Shown here: piece after piece, positions 44,509 through 54,830 of the stretch
How positions within the stretch are numbered: position 1 is the first letter of the stretch
Layout of the letters: each line of letters opens with the position of its first letter
DNA from: Flavobacteriales bacterium
GTDB taxonomy: Bacteria > Bacteroidota > Bacteroidia > Flavobacteriales_E > Vicingaceae
NCBI GenBank assembly: GCA_026196775.1
Contig: JAPHUD010000021.1
Location: 32,550 to 96,549 of the forward strand
Reading direction: 5' to 3'
DNA length: 64,000 nucleotides
The notes under the pieces: model-generated
What the model was told of the DNA's origin: nothing
The model's input: the letters and a program-made list of their open reading frames with translations, nothing else
Database searches by the model: none
Program-made: the position numbers and the translations under genes

Positions 44509-45015
44509 TTAAAACCTAACAGAAACACCAATTTTTCCGCCATTTGAAAAATTCCCAGCACCTAACTCAAGGTTAATTCCGAATTTTTCGTTAAAATAGT
44601 ATCTTCCGCCTATTTGTAAGCCTAATCCTAAGCCAGAAGACTTTCTGCCAATATAATTTCTTGGTGAATTCCAAGTGAAAAAACCTATGTTGGCTCCTGC
44701 ATAAAAATCATAGTTATCAGGAATACCAATTAGTGTATTAAAGTGATAATTTCCATTTACACTAAATCCAAAAATAGTGTGTCCGTATTTAGTGCCAAAA
44801 TAATTTTCACGATAACTTCTAAAAGAAACTTCACCGCCAATGGTTATATCTGGATGTATGCCATAATCTAAGCCAACATAAAGAGGAAGTCCATAGTTAG
44901 ATAGACCAACACCAGCATTAAGTTGCATTTTCCCAACATTAACAGGGCTTTGTGCTTTAGCATTGTTATTAAAATTAAATAAAATAATGCAGCAAATTAA
45001 TAGTAGTTTTTTCAT
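44509..45015 (-). CDS. Outer-membrane beta-barrel protein
   Basis: 168 residues with a signal peptide (to about 22, KAQ) and alternating beta strands throughout, ending in a phenylalanine (KIGVSVRF) as expected for a barrel recognised by Bam. Strands such as LYVGLDYGIHPDITIGGEVSF and GIPDNYDFYAGANIGFFTW fit an 8-stranded outer-membrane-protein type barrel. It has no soluble domain. Its role is unknown; it may be structural. Confidence 0.8.
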   Translation of the reverse strand: MKKLLLICCIILFNFNNNAKAQSPVNVGKMQLNAGVGLSNYGLPLYVGLDYGIHPDITIGGEVSFRSYRENYFGTKYGHTIFGFSVNGNYHFNTLIGIPDNYDFYAGANIGFFTWNSPRNYIGRKSSGLGLGLQIGGRYYFNEKFGINLELGAGNFSNGGKIGVSVRF

Positions 45016-45105
45016 CTTTTTTTAGTTTAGTTGATACTTCTCAAAGGTAATTAAGATTCATATATTAAATGGCTTTTTTATATAATTTAAAGTTAGATAA
45101 TTCAG

Positions 45106-45113
45106 TAACTTTG
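45106..45113 (+). promoter_or_regulatory. Candidate -7 promoter element (TAACTTTG)
   Basis: An exact TAnnTTTG match, 35 bp upstream of the BNR/T9SS protein gene. No clear -33. Confidence 0.4.
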
Positions 45114-45148
45114 GAAAGACTTAGATATAAATTTAATAACCATTTAAC

Positions 45149-48100
45149 ATGCATAAACTTACACTCATTATAATAGGGGGTTTATTTGCCTCATACGCTT
45201 ATTCTCAGGAATATGTTAACATGATGCAGAGCAAAACAGCAAATTTTCATGAAATACAAGAGTCCTTTAATAAGTATTGGGAGAATAAACCTTATGAAAG
45301 AGGTAAAGGATGGAAACAATTTAAACGTTGGGAATACCTTATGGAATCTAGAGTGGATGAAAATGGGAATTTCCCCGATCCTAGTTTAGCTTGGAATGAA
45401 TATTTAAAATTTCATCAAAAATATAACGTAACATCAGCAAAGTTGGGTGCAAAATCATCTAACTGGGTACCATTAGGTCCGCAAAGTTGGAATTCCATAG
45501 GTTGGAATCCAGGTATTGGAAGAATAAATGTGGTAGCTGTAGATCCTAACAATCCAAATATTATTTTTGTTGGAGCTCCTGCCGGTGGGTGTTGGAAATC
45601 TACAAATGGAGGAAATTCTTGGACGCCACTAACGGATACACTGGCAACTCTTGGGGTTTCAGGAATTGCAATTAATCCACAAAATTCAAATGAGATTTAT
45701 TTGGCTACAGGAGATGGAGACGGAAGTGATACCTATAGTATTGGAGTTATTAAATCGTTAGATGGAGGAAATACTTGGCAATCAACAGGACTGAATTGGT
45801 CAACTTCTCAATCAAGAGTGATGAATAAAATCATTGTAAACCCTAATAATCCTGCAGTTTTGTATGTGGCTACCAATAATGGTTTATGGAAAACCGATGA
45901 CTCAGGTGCAAGTTGGACGAATGTGAGAAGTGGTGTTTTCAGAGATGTGGAGTTTAATCCACTAAATCCAACTACGGTATTTGCATGTACAAATACCAAC
46001 TTTTTTAAATCGGTTGACGGTACTAATTTTACCATGATAACTAGCGGGTTGCCATCTATTAGTCAAATAGGAAGAATGTCTATTGCTGTTACTGCAAATG
46101 ATACTAATTATGTTTATGCTTTAACAACTAACTCAAGTGATAATGGTTTTTTAGGACTTTATCGCTCTACAAATGGAGGGAGTACTTTCGTTTTAAGAGC
46201 AAACTCTCCTAATATTATGGGTTGGAATACATCTGGTACAGATTCTGGGGGACAAGGATGGTACGATTTGGCTTTAGCTGTATCGCCAACAAATAAAAAT
46301 GAATTGTTTACAGGAGGTGTTAATGTTTGGAAGTCAACTAATGGAGGTAGTTCTTTTACTGCTAATACCCGTTGGAATTGGCCAACAGGAAGTTTTGGTT
46401 ATGTTCATGCAGATATTCATACCTTAGATTATTTTGGAAATACGTTATTTTGTGGCTCTGATGGTGGAATTTTTAAAACAAACAATGCAGGAGGTTCGTG
46501 GACAGATTTAACAGCAGGGTTAGAAGTAACCCAGTTTTATCGTTTAGGAACGAGTGCTACCAATGCAGGAACTATTATTGGTGGAGCTCAAGATAATGGT
46601 TGCAGCTTATTAAAATCAGGAAGTTGGACGCATGTTACTGGTGGTGATGGAATGGAATGTATTGTAGATTATTCTGATAATAATTTTATATATTCCACAA
46701 GTCAAAATGGAAATATTTATCGTTCATCAAATGGAGGAGCTTCTTTTTCCGGAATTACGGGAAGCATTAGTGAAAATGGTGCTTGGGTTACTCCTTATGT
46801 AATAGATCCTAATAATCCTGCTACGCTTTATGCAGGTTATACAAATGTATTTAAAACTACTAATAGAGGAACAAGTTGGTCGCAAATCTCTAACTTTTCT
46901 GCAACAGGAACTATTCGTTCTATAGCTGTAGCACCTTCTAATTCTGATGTGATTTATATCGCTACGTTAACTCAAATTAGAAAAACTACTAATGGTGGTG
47001 GAAGTTGGACAGTTATTAATAATGGATTGCCTAACCTTAATATTAGTTATATAACGGTTCATAATCAAAACCCTAACATACTATGGGTAAGTTTTTCGGG
47101 TTTTTCTAATGGAAATAAAGTGTTTAAATCTATCGATGGTGGTGCTTCTTGGATAAATGTTTCAGGGAACTTACCCAATATGCCTGTAAATTGTGTGGTT
47201 TACGAACATGGAACCAACAATGGAATTTATGTTGGGACGGATATGGGAATTTATTACAAAAATGATGATTTACTCAATTGGGAATCTTTTATGGATAATT
47301 TACCAAATGTTCAGGTAAATGAGTTAGAAATTTTTTATCCTACAGGAAAAATACGAGCGGCTACTTATGGGAGAGGAATTTGGGAGTCTAATGTTTTTCA
47401 GGCAAATACGCCTCCTGTTGCAGAATTCATGTCGCCCGATACCGCTATTTGTCCTGGAGTTTGTGCTCAGTTTACTAATCAAACTATTAATTTAGGTCAG
47501 CAATGGACTTGGTATTTTCCGGGAGGAACGCCTAGTGCTTCTACTGATTTAAACCCAATTGTGTGTTATCCAACAAATGGAGTGTATGATGTTTCTTTAG
47601 TTGTGAGTAACGTAAATGGAACAGATTCTTTATATAAAAATGCCTATATAGTTGTTCAGCCACCTACAGTAGGAATAGGCTTGCCACTTAGCGAAGGTTT
47701 TGAAAATGGAACTGTTTCACCAAGTGGTTGGAGTGTTATTAATATAGATAATGCTGAGACTTGGAAACATAATAACACGTTGGGAGCTTATGGAACTAGT
47801 ACTTCTTGTGTATTTATTGATAATAGAAGTAATGATTATACAGGGCAATTAGATTGGGTGGTTACTCCTAGATATGATTTTACAGGTGTTAGTACTTCAT
47901 CTTTATCTTTTGATGTGGCATATGCTTTTTTTGGAGGAACAAGATATGATACTCTATCTGTTTATTATACTAATGATTGCGGAGCTACCAAACAGTTACT
48001 TTGGAAAAAAACAGGTAACGATTTAGCTACAGCACCAAATTATCCTTTGTTTTTTGTGCCAACACCCTCTCAATGGAGAAATGAAGTAATAGATTTGAGT

Positions 48101-48463
48101 AGTTTAAATGGATTAACTAGTGTTGATTTTATTTTTGAAAACACAGCAGGCTTTGGAAATACTGTTTATTTAGATAATATTAATATTATAGATAGTGCTT
48201 TTGTTGGGGTAAATGAGTTGGAAATGAATAACATTACAGTTTATCCTAATCCAGCAACCAATATGCTTACACTAAATGGAGTGTCAACAAATAATAACAT
48301 TACAATGATTATTACAGATCTTGCTGGGAAAGAAGTTTTGTTTCCTAAATTTAATAACGATACCCAACAACAAATTAATATTAGTAGCTTGTCAAAAGGT
48401 ATTTACTTCTTACAAATAAATATGCTAACAACCACCAAAACTATCAAGTTTGTAAAAGAGTAA
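45149..48463 (+). CDS. Large secreted BNR/sortilin-like beta-propeller protein with PKD and T9SS sorting domains
   Basis: 1104 residues. A signal peptide (about 1-20), a short polar lead, then BNR/VPS10-type propeller repeats (about 105-750) with the Asp-box-like SxDGGxTW pattern (CWKSTNGGNSWTPL, VIKSLDGGNTWQST, VFKSIDGGASWINV). Next a PKD-like domain (about 755-840, PVAEFMSPDTAICPG), a MAM-like/jelly-roll segment (about 845-1020) and a type A T9SS sorting domain (ITVYPNPATNMLTL to KTIKFVKE). PKD plus jelly-roll plus sorting domain is also the tail of the protease at 3-1712. Ligand unknown; surface glycan or protein binding is plausible. Confidence 0.88.
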   Translation: MHKLTLIIIGGLFASYAYSQEYVNMMQSKTANFHEIQESFNKYWENKPYERGKGWKQFKRWEYLMESRVDENGNFPDPSLAWNEYLKFHQKYNVTSAKLGAKSSNWVPLGPQSWNSIGWNPGIGRINVVAVDPNNPNIIFVGAPAGGCWKSTNGGNSWTPLTDTLATLGVSGIAINPQNSNEIYLATGDGDGSDTYSIGVIKSLDGGNTWQSTGLNWSTSQSRVMNKIIVNPNNPAVLYVATNNGLWKTDDSGASWTNVRSGVFRDVEFNPLNPTTVFACTNTNFFKSVDGTNFTMITSGLPSISQIGRMSIAVTANDTNYVYALTTNSSDNGFLGLYRSTNGGSTFVLRANSPNIMGWNTSGTDSGGQGWYDLALAVSPTNKNELFTGGVNVWKSTNGGSSFTANTRWNWPTGSFGYVHADIHTLDYFGNTLFCGSDGGIFKTNNAGGSWTDLTAGLEVTQFYRLGTSATNAGTIIGGAQDNGCSLLKSGSWTHVTGGDGMECIVDYSDNNFIYSTSQNGNIYRSSNGGASFSGITGSISENGAWVTPYVIDPNNPATLYAGYTNVFKTTNRGTSWSQISNFSATGTIRSIAVAPSNSDVIYIATLTQIRKTTNGGGSWTVINNGLPNLNISYITVHNQNPNILWVSFSGFSNGNKVFKSIDGGASWINVSGNLPNMPVNCVVYEHGTNNGIYVGTDMGIYYKNDDLLNWESFMDNLPNVQVNELEIFYPTGKIRAATYGRGIWESNVFQANTPPVAEFMSPDTAICPGVCAQFTNQTINLGQQWTWYFPGGTPSASTDLNPIVCYPTNGVYDVSLVVSNVNGTDSLYKNAYIVVQPPTVGIGLPLSEGFENGTVSPSGWSVINIDNAETWKHNNTLGAYGTSTSCVFIDNRSNDYTGQLDWVVTPRYDFTGVSTSSLSFDVAYAFFGGTRYDTLSVYYTNDCGATKQLLWKKTGNDLATAPNYPLFFVPTPSQWRNEVIDLSSLNGLTSVDFIFENTAGFGNTVYLDNINIIDSAFVGVNELEMNNITVYPNPATNMLTLNGVSTNNNITMIITDLAGKEVLFPKFNNDTQQQINISSLSKGIYFLQINMLTTTKTIKFVKE

Positions 48464-48484
48464 AACTTTATATATAGTTACCAT

Positions 48485-48520
48485 AAAAAAATGCAACTTT
48501 ACTAAAGTTGCATTTTTTTA
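48485..48520. terminator. Bidirectional rho-independent terminator
   Basis: AAAAATGCAACTTT / AAAGTTGCATTTTT with a 4-base loop and T-runs on both strands, between converging genes. Confidence 0.88.
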
Positions 48521-48543
48521 TAATATGTTTATGTAGTTATTTG

Positions 48544-50367
48544 TTATCCTTTAACAATTGCTTCTTGGTAAACAGGAAGGTTAATATCATTAATTTTGTA
48601 ATAATATTTTTCTAGTTCTTCTACCATTTTAGCTTTGTAGATGTCAGATTCTTCTTTCATATCATCAATTATCTCTTTATAGTATTCAATTCCAGAAATA
48701 AGATTGTCTTTAAACTCTTCAAAGTATTTTTGTTTCTTTTCGTTAACGGCATCTATAGATTCGTTGATTTCTCTTTTTAAATAATCAACATACATGCTTA
48801 ATTCCTTTACAAAAAGATTTGGACGGTAAGTATCGTTTAATAAGTTAATTCTACCGTAGATGTGGCTAACCATTTCTGCAATGGTAGATTTTTTAGAGAA
48901 ATATGCCATGTTAGGTCCCGGGCAAACAGATATGCCTTTTCCATCAGTAGATTTAAGCATATCGTGCTCAATATAAGGGGTCATTACCAATCCTGCACAA
49001 ATACAAGATTTAACGGTAATTTTTTCAAATTCTTTTTGGTGTTGGGCTTCAGGTAAATTCTTTTTATTAAGTTCTTCAATCTTGAGTTTTTGATATTGTC
49101 TCGAAGCAACACAAATAGGTCTATCGGTAAATTCAGTATTGTATAATTTTAAAAACTGGCTAGGACAAGTACTACCTGGTTTTCCTGCAGCAATTTTTTC
49201 TTCTTTTTCAACATCTTTAGTGTTGCCTCTTAACGAGTTAAAAGGAACACCTATAGGTGAAATGTTACTTAAATAAAGGTCATCTTCTGTTGCAGTTGAT
49301 AATTTCTCAAAAGTATCATTGTCAACATTAACAGCTTCAGGAACTAATAAAAATGGTGTTCCCCAGCCAATACTATCTAAGTTGTATTTTGTAAGTAAAA
49401 AGTTATGTTCTTTAGCTGTTCCTACCCCACCCTGAGCAGTAACTAATAGTTTAAGAGGCTGTTTTGCTATTGGTCGTTCCTGTTGTTTTAAACTATCATT
49501 TAAAATAGTATGCACCTCCTTAATTAATGTCTCTCTATTGTTTTTAAATTCATCTAAAATAGGCCCCATTAAAAAACCGTTGGTAGCGAAAGCATGTCCA
49601 CCACAATTTAAGCCCGATTCTACTCTGTATTCAGTAACCCATAATCCTTTTTTGGCTAAGAACTTACCTTGAATTAAAGAAGAACGGTAGTCACTAACTT
49701 TTAGGATTATTTTCTTTTCGATATTTCCATTTTCGTCTGGGAAAAAGCAATCGAATTTTGATAAGTAAGAATATAGTCTAGGACTTAAACCTGCAGAGAG
49801 TACTAATCCTGAATTTAATGTGCTATGAGCAAAACCTCTAACGGCAGCATGAGCATCATTATATTCAATAGGCATTTTTTCGCCTTTTTTGGTATAATTA
49901 TCTTTGTCCAACTTGGTCATAATATTCACATCAATTGAACCTGCTTCCATGTTGTTTTTAAGTTCTTCTTGTAGAGCAGCTTTTTTAGATGCATCAGTTT
50001 CTTTAAGCATTTCCAGGTAATCTTTTTTTAGTGGAGAAGAGTCTGGAAGCATCTCAAAGTATTTGGTAAGTTCGCTTTCGGGAGTAAAAGGTTCTTTTTT
50101 AAGGTTGTCAAAATTCTGTTGTACAATTTGGTCAATTAAATTTAAATAAGCAGTAATTCTTTTAGCACGGTAATCTTCTGTATTGTTGTCTATTTCTATG
50201 TAAGGGATATTGAGTTGTTTACAATAAAAAGCTCTCATTCTTTCTATCAGACCATCATCTCCTAAAGAAATTACAGATGAAATGCCAAAGTGAGCTACTT
50301 TTACAGGAGTGTCTATCGTGTAGCCTATTCCCATAACAGGGATGTGAAAGTGATGTGTTTTTAACAT
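48544..50367 (-). CDS. Unrecognised large conserved-looking cytoplasmic protein, cysteine-containing
   Basis: 607 residues without a signal peptide or membrane segment. I do not recognise a named family. Repeated small-residue patches look like beta-alpha barrel turns: LVLSAGLSPRLYSYLS, ESGLNCGGHAFATNGFLMGP, LLVTAQGGVGTAKEH and DSIGWGTPFLLVPEA. They recall flavin-binding TIM barrels of the nitronate monooxygenase / IMP-dehydrogenase type, with GGHA in the usual phosphate-binding place; this is a weak resemblance. Cysteines cluster in the C-terminal half (about 255, 400, 419, the CxC at 453/455, and 480 in SVCPGPNMAYFS), which could bind metal. The last 100 residues are helical. Monocistronic. 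Real protein, function open. Confidence 0.6.
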   Translation of the reverse strand: MLKTHHFHIPVMGIGYTIDTPVKVAHFGISSVISLGDDGLIERMRAFYCKQLNIPYIEIDNNTEDYRAKRITAYLNLIDQIVQQNFDNLKKEPFTPESELTKYFEMLPDSSPLKKDYLEMLKETDASKKAALQEELKNNMEAGSIDVNIMTKLDKDNYTKKGEKMPIEYNDAHAAVRGFAHSTLNSGLVLSAGLSPRLYSYLSKFDCFFPDENGNIEKKIILKVSDYRSSLIQGKFLAKKGLWVTEYRVESGLNCGGHAFATNGFLMGPILDEFKNNRETLIKEVHTILNDSLKQQERPIAKQPLKLLVTAQGGVGTAKEHNFLLTKYNLDSIGWGTPFLLVPEAVNVDNDTFEKLSTATEDDLYLSNISPIGVPFNSLRGNTKDVEKEEKIAAGKPGSTCPSQFLKLYNTEFTDRPICVASRQYQKLKIEELNKKNLPEAQHQKEFEKITVKSCICAGLVMTPYIEHDMLKSTDGKGISVCPGPNMAYFSKKSTIAEMVSHIYGRINLLNDTYRPNLFVKELSMYVDYLKREINESIDAVNEKKQKYFEEFKDNLISGIEYYKEIIDDMKEESDIYKAKMVEELEKYYYKINDINLPVYQEAIVKG

Positions 50368-50513
50368 AAAATTAAAATGTGTGTTTGATTACAAAGGTAC
50401 TTAACTTTTTCTTTAATGGTAGTTGATTTTAGATTAATTTGTTTAATGGATACATTAATAGATAGGTTTTGACGATTTATCTATTTAATTTCAAATATGT
50501 TTTAGCTATTTTG

Positions 50514-50521
50514 TATATTTG
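50514..50521 (+). promoter_or_regulatory. Candidate -7 promoter element (TATATTTG)
   Basis: An exact TAnnTTTG match, 21 bp upstream of ATG 50543. It also overlaps, and so argues against, the TTG start at 50519. Confidence 0.4.
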
Positions 50522-50542
50522 AAGCCTCAAAAAAATATATTT

Positions 50543-52270
50543 ATGAAACCAACAAAATTTATATACATAACGTTAGCATCATTAGTTCTATTTTCATGTG
50601 GAGATAATAACAAATCGAAAAAGGATAATGATGAGGTAAAAGATAAGTCAGAAATTAACCAGGCCAATATAGTAGACTTCGCTTTTTCAGAAGCATATCA
50701 AACATTAGACCCTATAGAAATTATAGATGTAAATTCATTTCAAGTACAAAGTCAATTATTTGAAGGATTACTTCGCTTTGACGAAACTGATCTATCATTA
50801 AAACCAGTTTTAGCAAAATTTTGGGAAGTTGATGATGCGGGGTTAGTTTATACATTTCATTTAAACAAAGGTATTTATTTTCATGATAATGCTTGTTTTG
50901 ATGGAGGTAAAGGTAAAGAAATGACTGCAAAAGATGTAGTTTACACGTTTAAAAGAATTTGTACAGAACAAGAAAATAACTATGCTTTTAGTTTGTTTAA
51001 TGAAGTAATAGCTGGTGTAAAAGAATTAAATTCAGGAAGTGATGCTGAATTTATTGGTGTTAAAGCAATTGATAATTATACAGTACAATTTACCTTATCA
51101 AAAACAACATCTAGTTTTTTACAAATGTTGGCAACGCCATTTAGTGCAATTGTTTGCGAAGAAGCTATTAATGCAAACGTTATTGTTGGCACAGGACCTT
51201 TTGTTTATGATAAATCTTTAGATACAGAAAAAGGTATTACACTAAATAAAAACAATAACTACCATTTAAAAGATAATGGTAATCAATTGCCCTATGTTGC
51301 TGGAGTAAAATATAATTATATAGTAGAAGGTAGAGAAAGACTAGCGGCATTTAAAGAAGGAAAAATTGATATTCTAGAAAATATTCCTGTTGAAGAGATA
51401 AATAATTTAGTTCAAGAAAATATTAGTGCTTTTCAGAATAAACCTGCTCAATATGTATTGGCAAGGAATAAAGAATTAGCTATTACTTATCTAAACTTTA
51501 ATACAGCAGTAGCTCCATTTAATAATATGAAGTTAAGAAGAGCTTTTGCTTTTGCTATTGATAAAAATAAGATAGTTGATAGAGTTTTAAAAGGCGAAGC
51601 TTACGGACCAGCAGTTAATGGTATTGTGCCGCCAGCAGTTAAAGATTACGATTATTCATCTATTATAGGAATTGAGTTTGATGTAGAAAAAGCTAAAAAA
51701 GCATTAACTGATGCTGGATATGGTCCTAACAAAGCATTTCCTAAGTTAGAAATAGTTTCTAGTAAAGAAAGTGTCTCTGTTCGTGTTGCTCTTGAAATTC
51801 AAAAACAACTTAAAAACAACTTAAATATTAATGCAGAGGTAACTTCTATGTCATTATCAGAAATGCTTAAATATAAAAGCTCTAACAATGCAAGCATTGT
51901 TGTTTCTTCTTGGTTAGCTGAGTTTCCAGATCCACTTAACTTTTTGTCTTTATTATATGGAGGTTATGTAAATGAATCTTTAGATAAATCATCTTACCCA
52001 AATGACTCCAGATATAAAAATGCAGCTTTTGATAAAGCTTACAAAGAAGCAATGGAAACAACTGATGAGACAAGAAAAATGGAGTTGTGTTTAGAAGCAG
52101 ATCAAATTGCAGCTAATGAAGTGCCTATTATTCCACTTTGGTATTACGAAAGATATCAACTAATACAAAGTGAAGTGCAAAATTATACTCCTAACGCTAT
52201 GAGAATTCACTATTTGCCTTATGTTAAGTTAGAAAAACCACAGGCAACAACAAAAATAGAAACTCACTAA
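50543..52270 (+). CDS. Peptide/nickel-type ABC transporter substrate-binding lipoprotein (SBP family 5)
   Basis: 575 residues from ATG 50543, which begins the lipoprotein signal (lipobox LVLFSCGDN). The SBP_bac_5 pattern is clear: AYQTLDPIEIIDVNSFQVQS, LLRFDETDLSLKPVLAKFWE, GTGPFVY, and RRAFAFAIDKNKIVDRVLKG. It binds oligopeptides or a similar solute in the periplasm. No ABC permease or ATPase is adjacent; the next gene is an RND-type transporter with a 95-bp gap. An orphan binding protein like this is common in Bacteroidota and may work with a permease elsewhere. Confidence 0.9.
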   Translation: MKPTKFIYITLASLVLFSCGDNNKSKKDNDEVKDKSEINQANIVDFAFSEAYQTLDPIEIIDVNSFQVQSQLFEGLLRFDETDLSLKPVLAKFWEVDDAGLVYTFHLNKGIYFHDNACFDGGKGKEMTAKDVVYTFKRICTEQENNYAFSLFNEVIAGVKELNSGSDAEFIGVKAIDNYTVQFTLSKTTSSFLQMLATPFSAIVCEEAINANVIVGTGPFVYDKSLDTEKGITLNKNNNYHLKDNGNQLPYVAGVKYNYIVEGRERLAAFKEGKIDILENIPVEEINNLVQENISAFQNKPAQYVLARNKELAITYLNFNTAVAPFNNMKLRRAFAFAIDKNKIVDRVLKGEAYGPAVNGIVPPAVKDYDYSSIIGIEFDVEKAKKALTDAGYGPNKAFPKLEIVSSKESVSVRVALEIQKQLKNNLNINAEVTSMSLSEMLKYKSSNNASIVVSSWLAEFPDPLNFLSLLYGGYVNESLDKSSYPNDSRYKNAAFDKAYKEAMETTDETRKMELCLEADQIAANEVPIIPLWYYERYQLIQSEVQNYTPNAMRIHYLPYVKLEKPQATTKIETH

Positions 52271-52365
52271 TTCAAATTGATATAGTTGTTAAATAATCTT
52301 TAAAACCCCATTTGGTTATCTAATAATCGTGATATTTGCTGAAAATGGTATCCGGGGAATAATAT

Positions 52366-54819
52366 ATGTGGTTTAATTTTTCAAGAATAATATTACGAAA
52401 TAGGTTATTGTTTCTTATCCTAATTGGATTGGCAACAGTGTTTATGGCTTATCAAGCTCAGTTCGCCCGAATGAGCTATGAAATGGCTCAAATTCTTCCT
52501 AAATCGGATCCTACTTATAAAGAATACGATAAGTTTAAAGAAATTTTTGGTAAAGATGGTAGTATGGTTGTTGTAGGAATAGACAACTCTAACATTTACC
52601 AGCTCAACAATTTTAATGCTTGGTTTGATTTAACTCAAGATATCAAAAAAATTGAAGTAGATTTTAAAAAAAATGGGGAATTAATAAAAGTAAATGGCGT
52701 TACAGAAGCCCTTTCTGTAGCTAATGCTTATACACTTAAGAAAAATTACGAGAGTAAAAAATTTGATTTTAATCAAATCGTTCAAAAAAAGCCTAGTAGT
52801 CAGGGAGAAGTTGATGAGATTAAAAAAGCTATTCACCAACAACCATTTTACAACGGGTTTTTATACAACGATACTACTCATGCAACACTAATCTTAATTA
52901 CATTAGATAGAGAAGTGCTGGATTCTAAATACAGAAATGCACTTTTTGAAAGAATTGATGAAGAAGTAGCAGAATTTGAACAACAAACAGGGATTAAAAC
53001 TTATAAATCCGGGTTGCCTTATATTAGGGCGAATTCAACTACTAAAGTAGCGGATGAAGTAGAGTTGTTTTTATTGCTTTCTGTATTGATAACTTCACTT
53101 ATTTTATATTTGTTTTTCCGTTCCTTTAAGGTAATGATGTATTCTATGTTGGTTGTGAGTATTGGGGTGGTTTGGTCATTAGGTGTTTTATCACTTTTCG
53201 ATTTTGAAATTACGCTTTTAACAGGTCTAATCCCACCACTTATTATAGTTATAGGTATTCCCAATTGTATTTTCTTATTAAACAAATATCATAGAGAATA
53301 CAAAAAACACAACAACCAAATAAAAGCACTAAGTAGGGTAATTGAAAAAACAGGAAATGCTATTTTCCTTACTAATACAACCACTGCATTGGGTTTTGCA
53401 ACTTTTATTTCTACTAAAAGTGCTATGTTAGTAGAATTTGGTATTGTTGCGGCTATAGATATTTTCTTGGTATTTATATTGTCAATTTTTCTTATTCCAA
53501 TTATTTTCAGTTTCCTAAAGCCACCTAAGAAACGCCATACCAAGCATCTTGAAAATAAAATCATGGGTAAGGTGGTTGATTTTGTTGAGGTAATTGTACT
53601 CAATCATAGAAAAAAAGTATATGTTGTTTCTATTTTGATTCTTGTATTTAGCTTGTTTGGTATTAGTAAAATGACTACAACAGGTAACCTTATAGATGAT
53701 TTACCTAAAAACGATCCGATTGTTGAGGATTTAAAATTTTTTGAAAAAGGTTTTAATGGCGTAATGCCTTTTGAGGTAATGATAGATACCAAAGAAAAAA
53801 ATGGTGTTTTTTCCGATAATGCTAAAACCTTATATAAGATACAGAAGTTTCAGAAAGAAATGGCGAAATATAAGGAGTTTTCAAAGCCATTATCTATAGT
53901 TGAAGCTATAAAGTTTGCCTATCAATCTTATAAAAATGGGAAACCAAAATTTTATATTTTACCTCCGGCATCTGAGTTAAATAAATTAAAAACCTTTGTA
54001 GGTAATGATAATGAAAAAGGAAACTTCAGTTCGTTTATTGATTCAACTAATCGGTACACGAGAGTGAGCTTCCAAATGGCAGATGTTGGCACTAAGGAAA
54101 TGGATGAAATATTAAATGAAATTCAACCTATAATAGATGATATTTTTCCTAAAGAAGATTATGATGTTTATACCACAGGGACTAGTGTAACTTTTCTAAA
54201 AGGAACAGGTTATCTTATTGAAAATTTATTTACCAGTTTATCGTTAGCTATTTTTTTGATAGCTATATTAATGTCAATATTGTTTTCTTCAGTGAGAATG
54301 GTATTGGTTTCTTTAATTCCTAACTTTTTACCTTTACTAACTACAGCTGCCATTATGGGTTATTTAGGCGTTGCTATTAAACCTTCTACCATCTTAATTT
54401 TTAGTATCGCTTTTGGTATTTCTGTAGATGATACCATTCATTTTTTGTCAAAATACCGACAAGAACTTAAAATTCACAGATTAGGAATTAAAAAGGCAGC
54501 GATTTTGGCACTTAGAGAAACAGGCTTTAGCATGATTTACACGTCAACTATTTTGTTTTTTGGGTTTGGAGTATTTACTGTTTCCAGTTTCGGAGGTACA
54601 GTTGCTCTTGGAACTTTGGTATCATTAACCATTTTATTTGCTGTTTTTGCAGACTTAGTATTGTTGCCTTCATTTTTATTATCGTTAGATAAAGCATTAA
54701 CTACTAAAGCGTTTAGAAAAGAACCTTTAATAAGTGTGTTAGATGAAGAGGAAGATATCGATATTTCTAAACTGAAAGTAAAGAAAAATAAAAAATTGTC
54801 AAAAGAAGAAACCCCTTAA
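52366..54819 (+). CDS. RND superfamily transporter (MMPL/patched-like)
   Basis: An 817-residue inner-membrane protein with the duplicated RND plan: one N-terminal helix (about 13-30), a periplasmic loop, a helix bundle (about 220-385), a second loop and a second bundle (about 620-780). Sterol-sensing-like transmembrane motif [17 protein letters not shown] is in the second half, carrying the paired aspartates of the proton relay. This subclass lacks the membrane-fusion and outer-membrane partners of drug-efflux pumps and often carries lipids or hopanoids. Together with the rmlA and epimerase genes just downstream (11-bp gap) it may move a glycolipid; that is inference. Confidence 0.87.
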   Translation: MWFNFSRIILRNRLLFLILIGLATVFMAYQAQFARMSYEMAQILPKSDPTYKEYDKFKEIFGKDGSMVVVGIDNSNIYQLNNFNAWFDLTQDIKKIEVDFKKNGELIKVNGVTEALSVANAYTLKKNYESKKFDFNQIVQKKPSSQGEVDEIKKAIHQQPFYNGFLYNDTTHATLILITLDREVLDSKYRNALFERIDEEVAEFEQQTGIKTYKSGLPYIRANSTTKVADEVELFLLLSVLITSLILYLFFRSFKVMMYSMLVVSIGVVWSLGVLSLFDFEITLLTGLIPPLIIVIGIPNCIFLLNKYHREYKKHNNQIKALSRVIEKTGNAIFLTNTTTALGFATFISTKSAMLVEFGIVAAIDIFLVFILSIFLIPIIFSFLKPPKKRHTKHLENKIMGKVVDFVEVIVLNHRKKVYVVSILILVFSLFGISKMTTTGNLIDDLPKNDPIVEDLKFFEKGFNGVMPFEVMIDTKEKNGVFSDNAKTLYKIQKFQKEMAKYKEFSKPLSIVEAIKFAYQSYKNGKPKFYILPPASELNKLKTFVGNDNEKGNFSSFIDSTNRYTRVSFQMADVGTKEMDEILNEIQPIIDDIFPKEDYDVYTTGTSVTFLKGTGYLIENLFTSLSLAIFLIAILMSILFSSVRMVLVSLIPNFLPLLTTAAIMGYLGVAIKPSTILIFSIAFGISVDDTIHFLSKYRQELKIHRLGIKKAAILALRETGFSMIYTSTILFFGFGVFTVSSFGGTVALGTLVSLTILFAVFADLVLLPSFLLSLDKALTTKAFRKEPLISVLDEEEDIDISKLKVKKNKKLSKEETP

Positions 54820-54830
54820 ACTATAACAGA

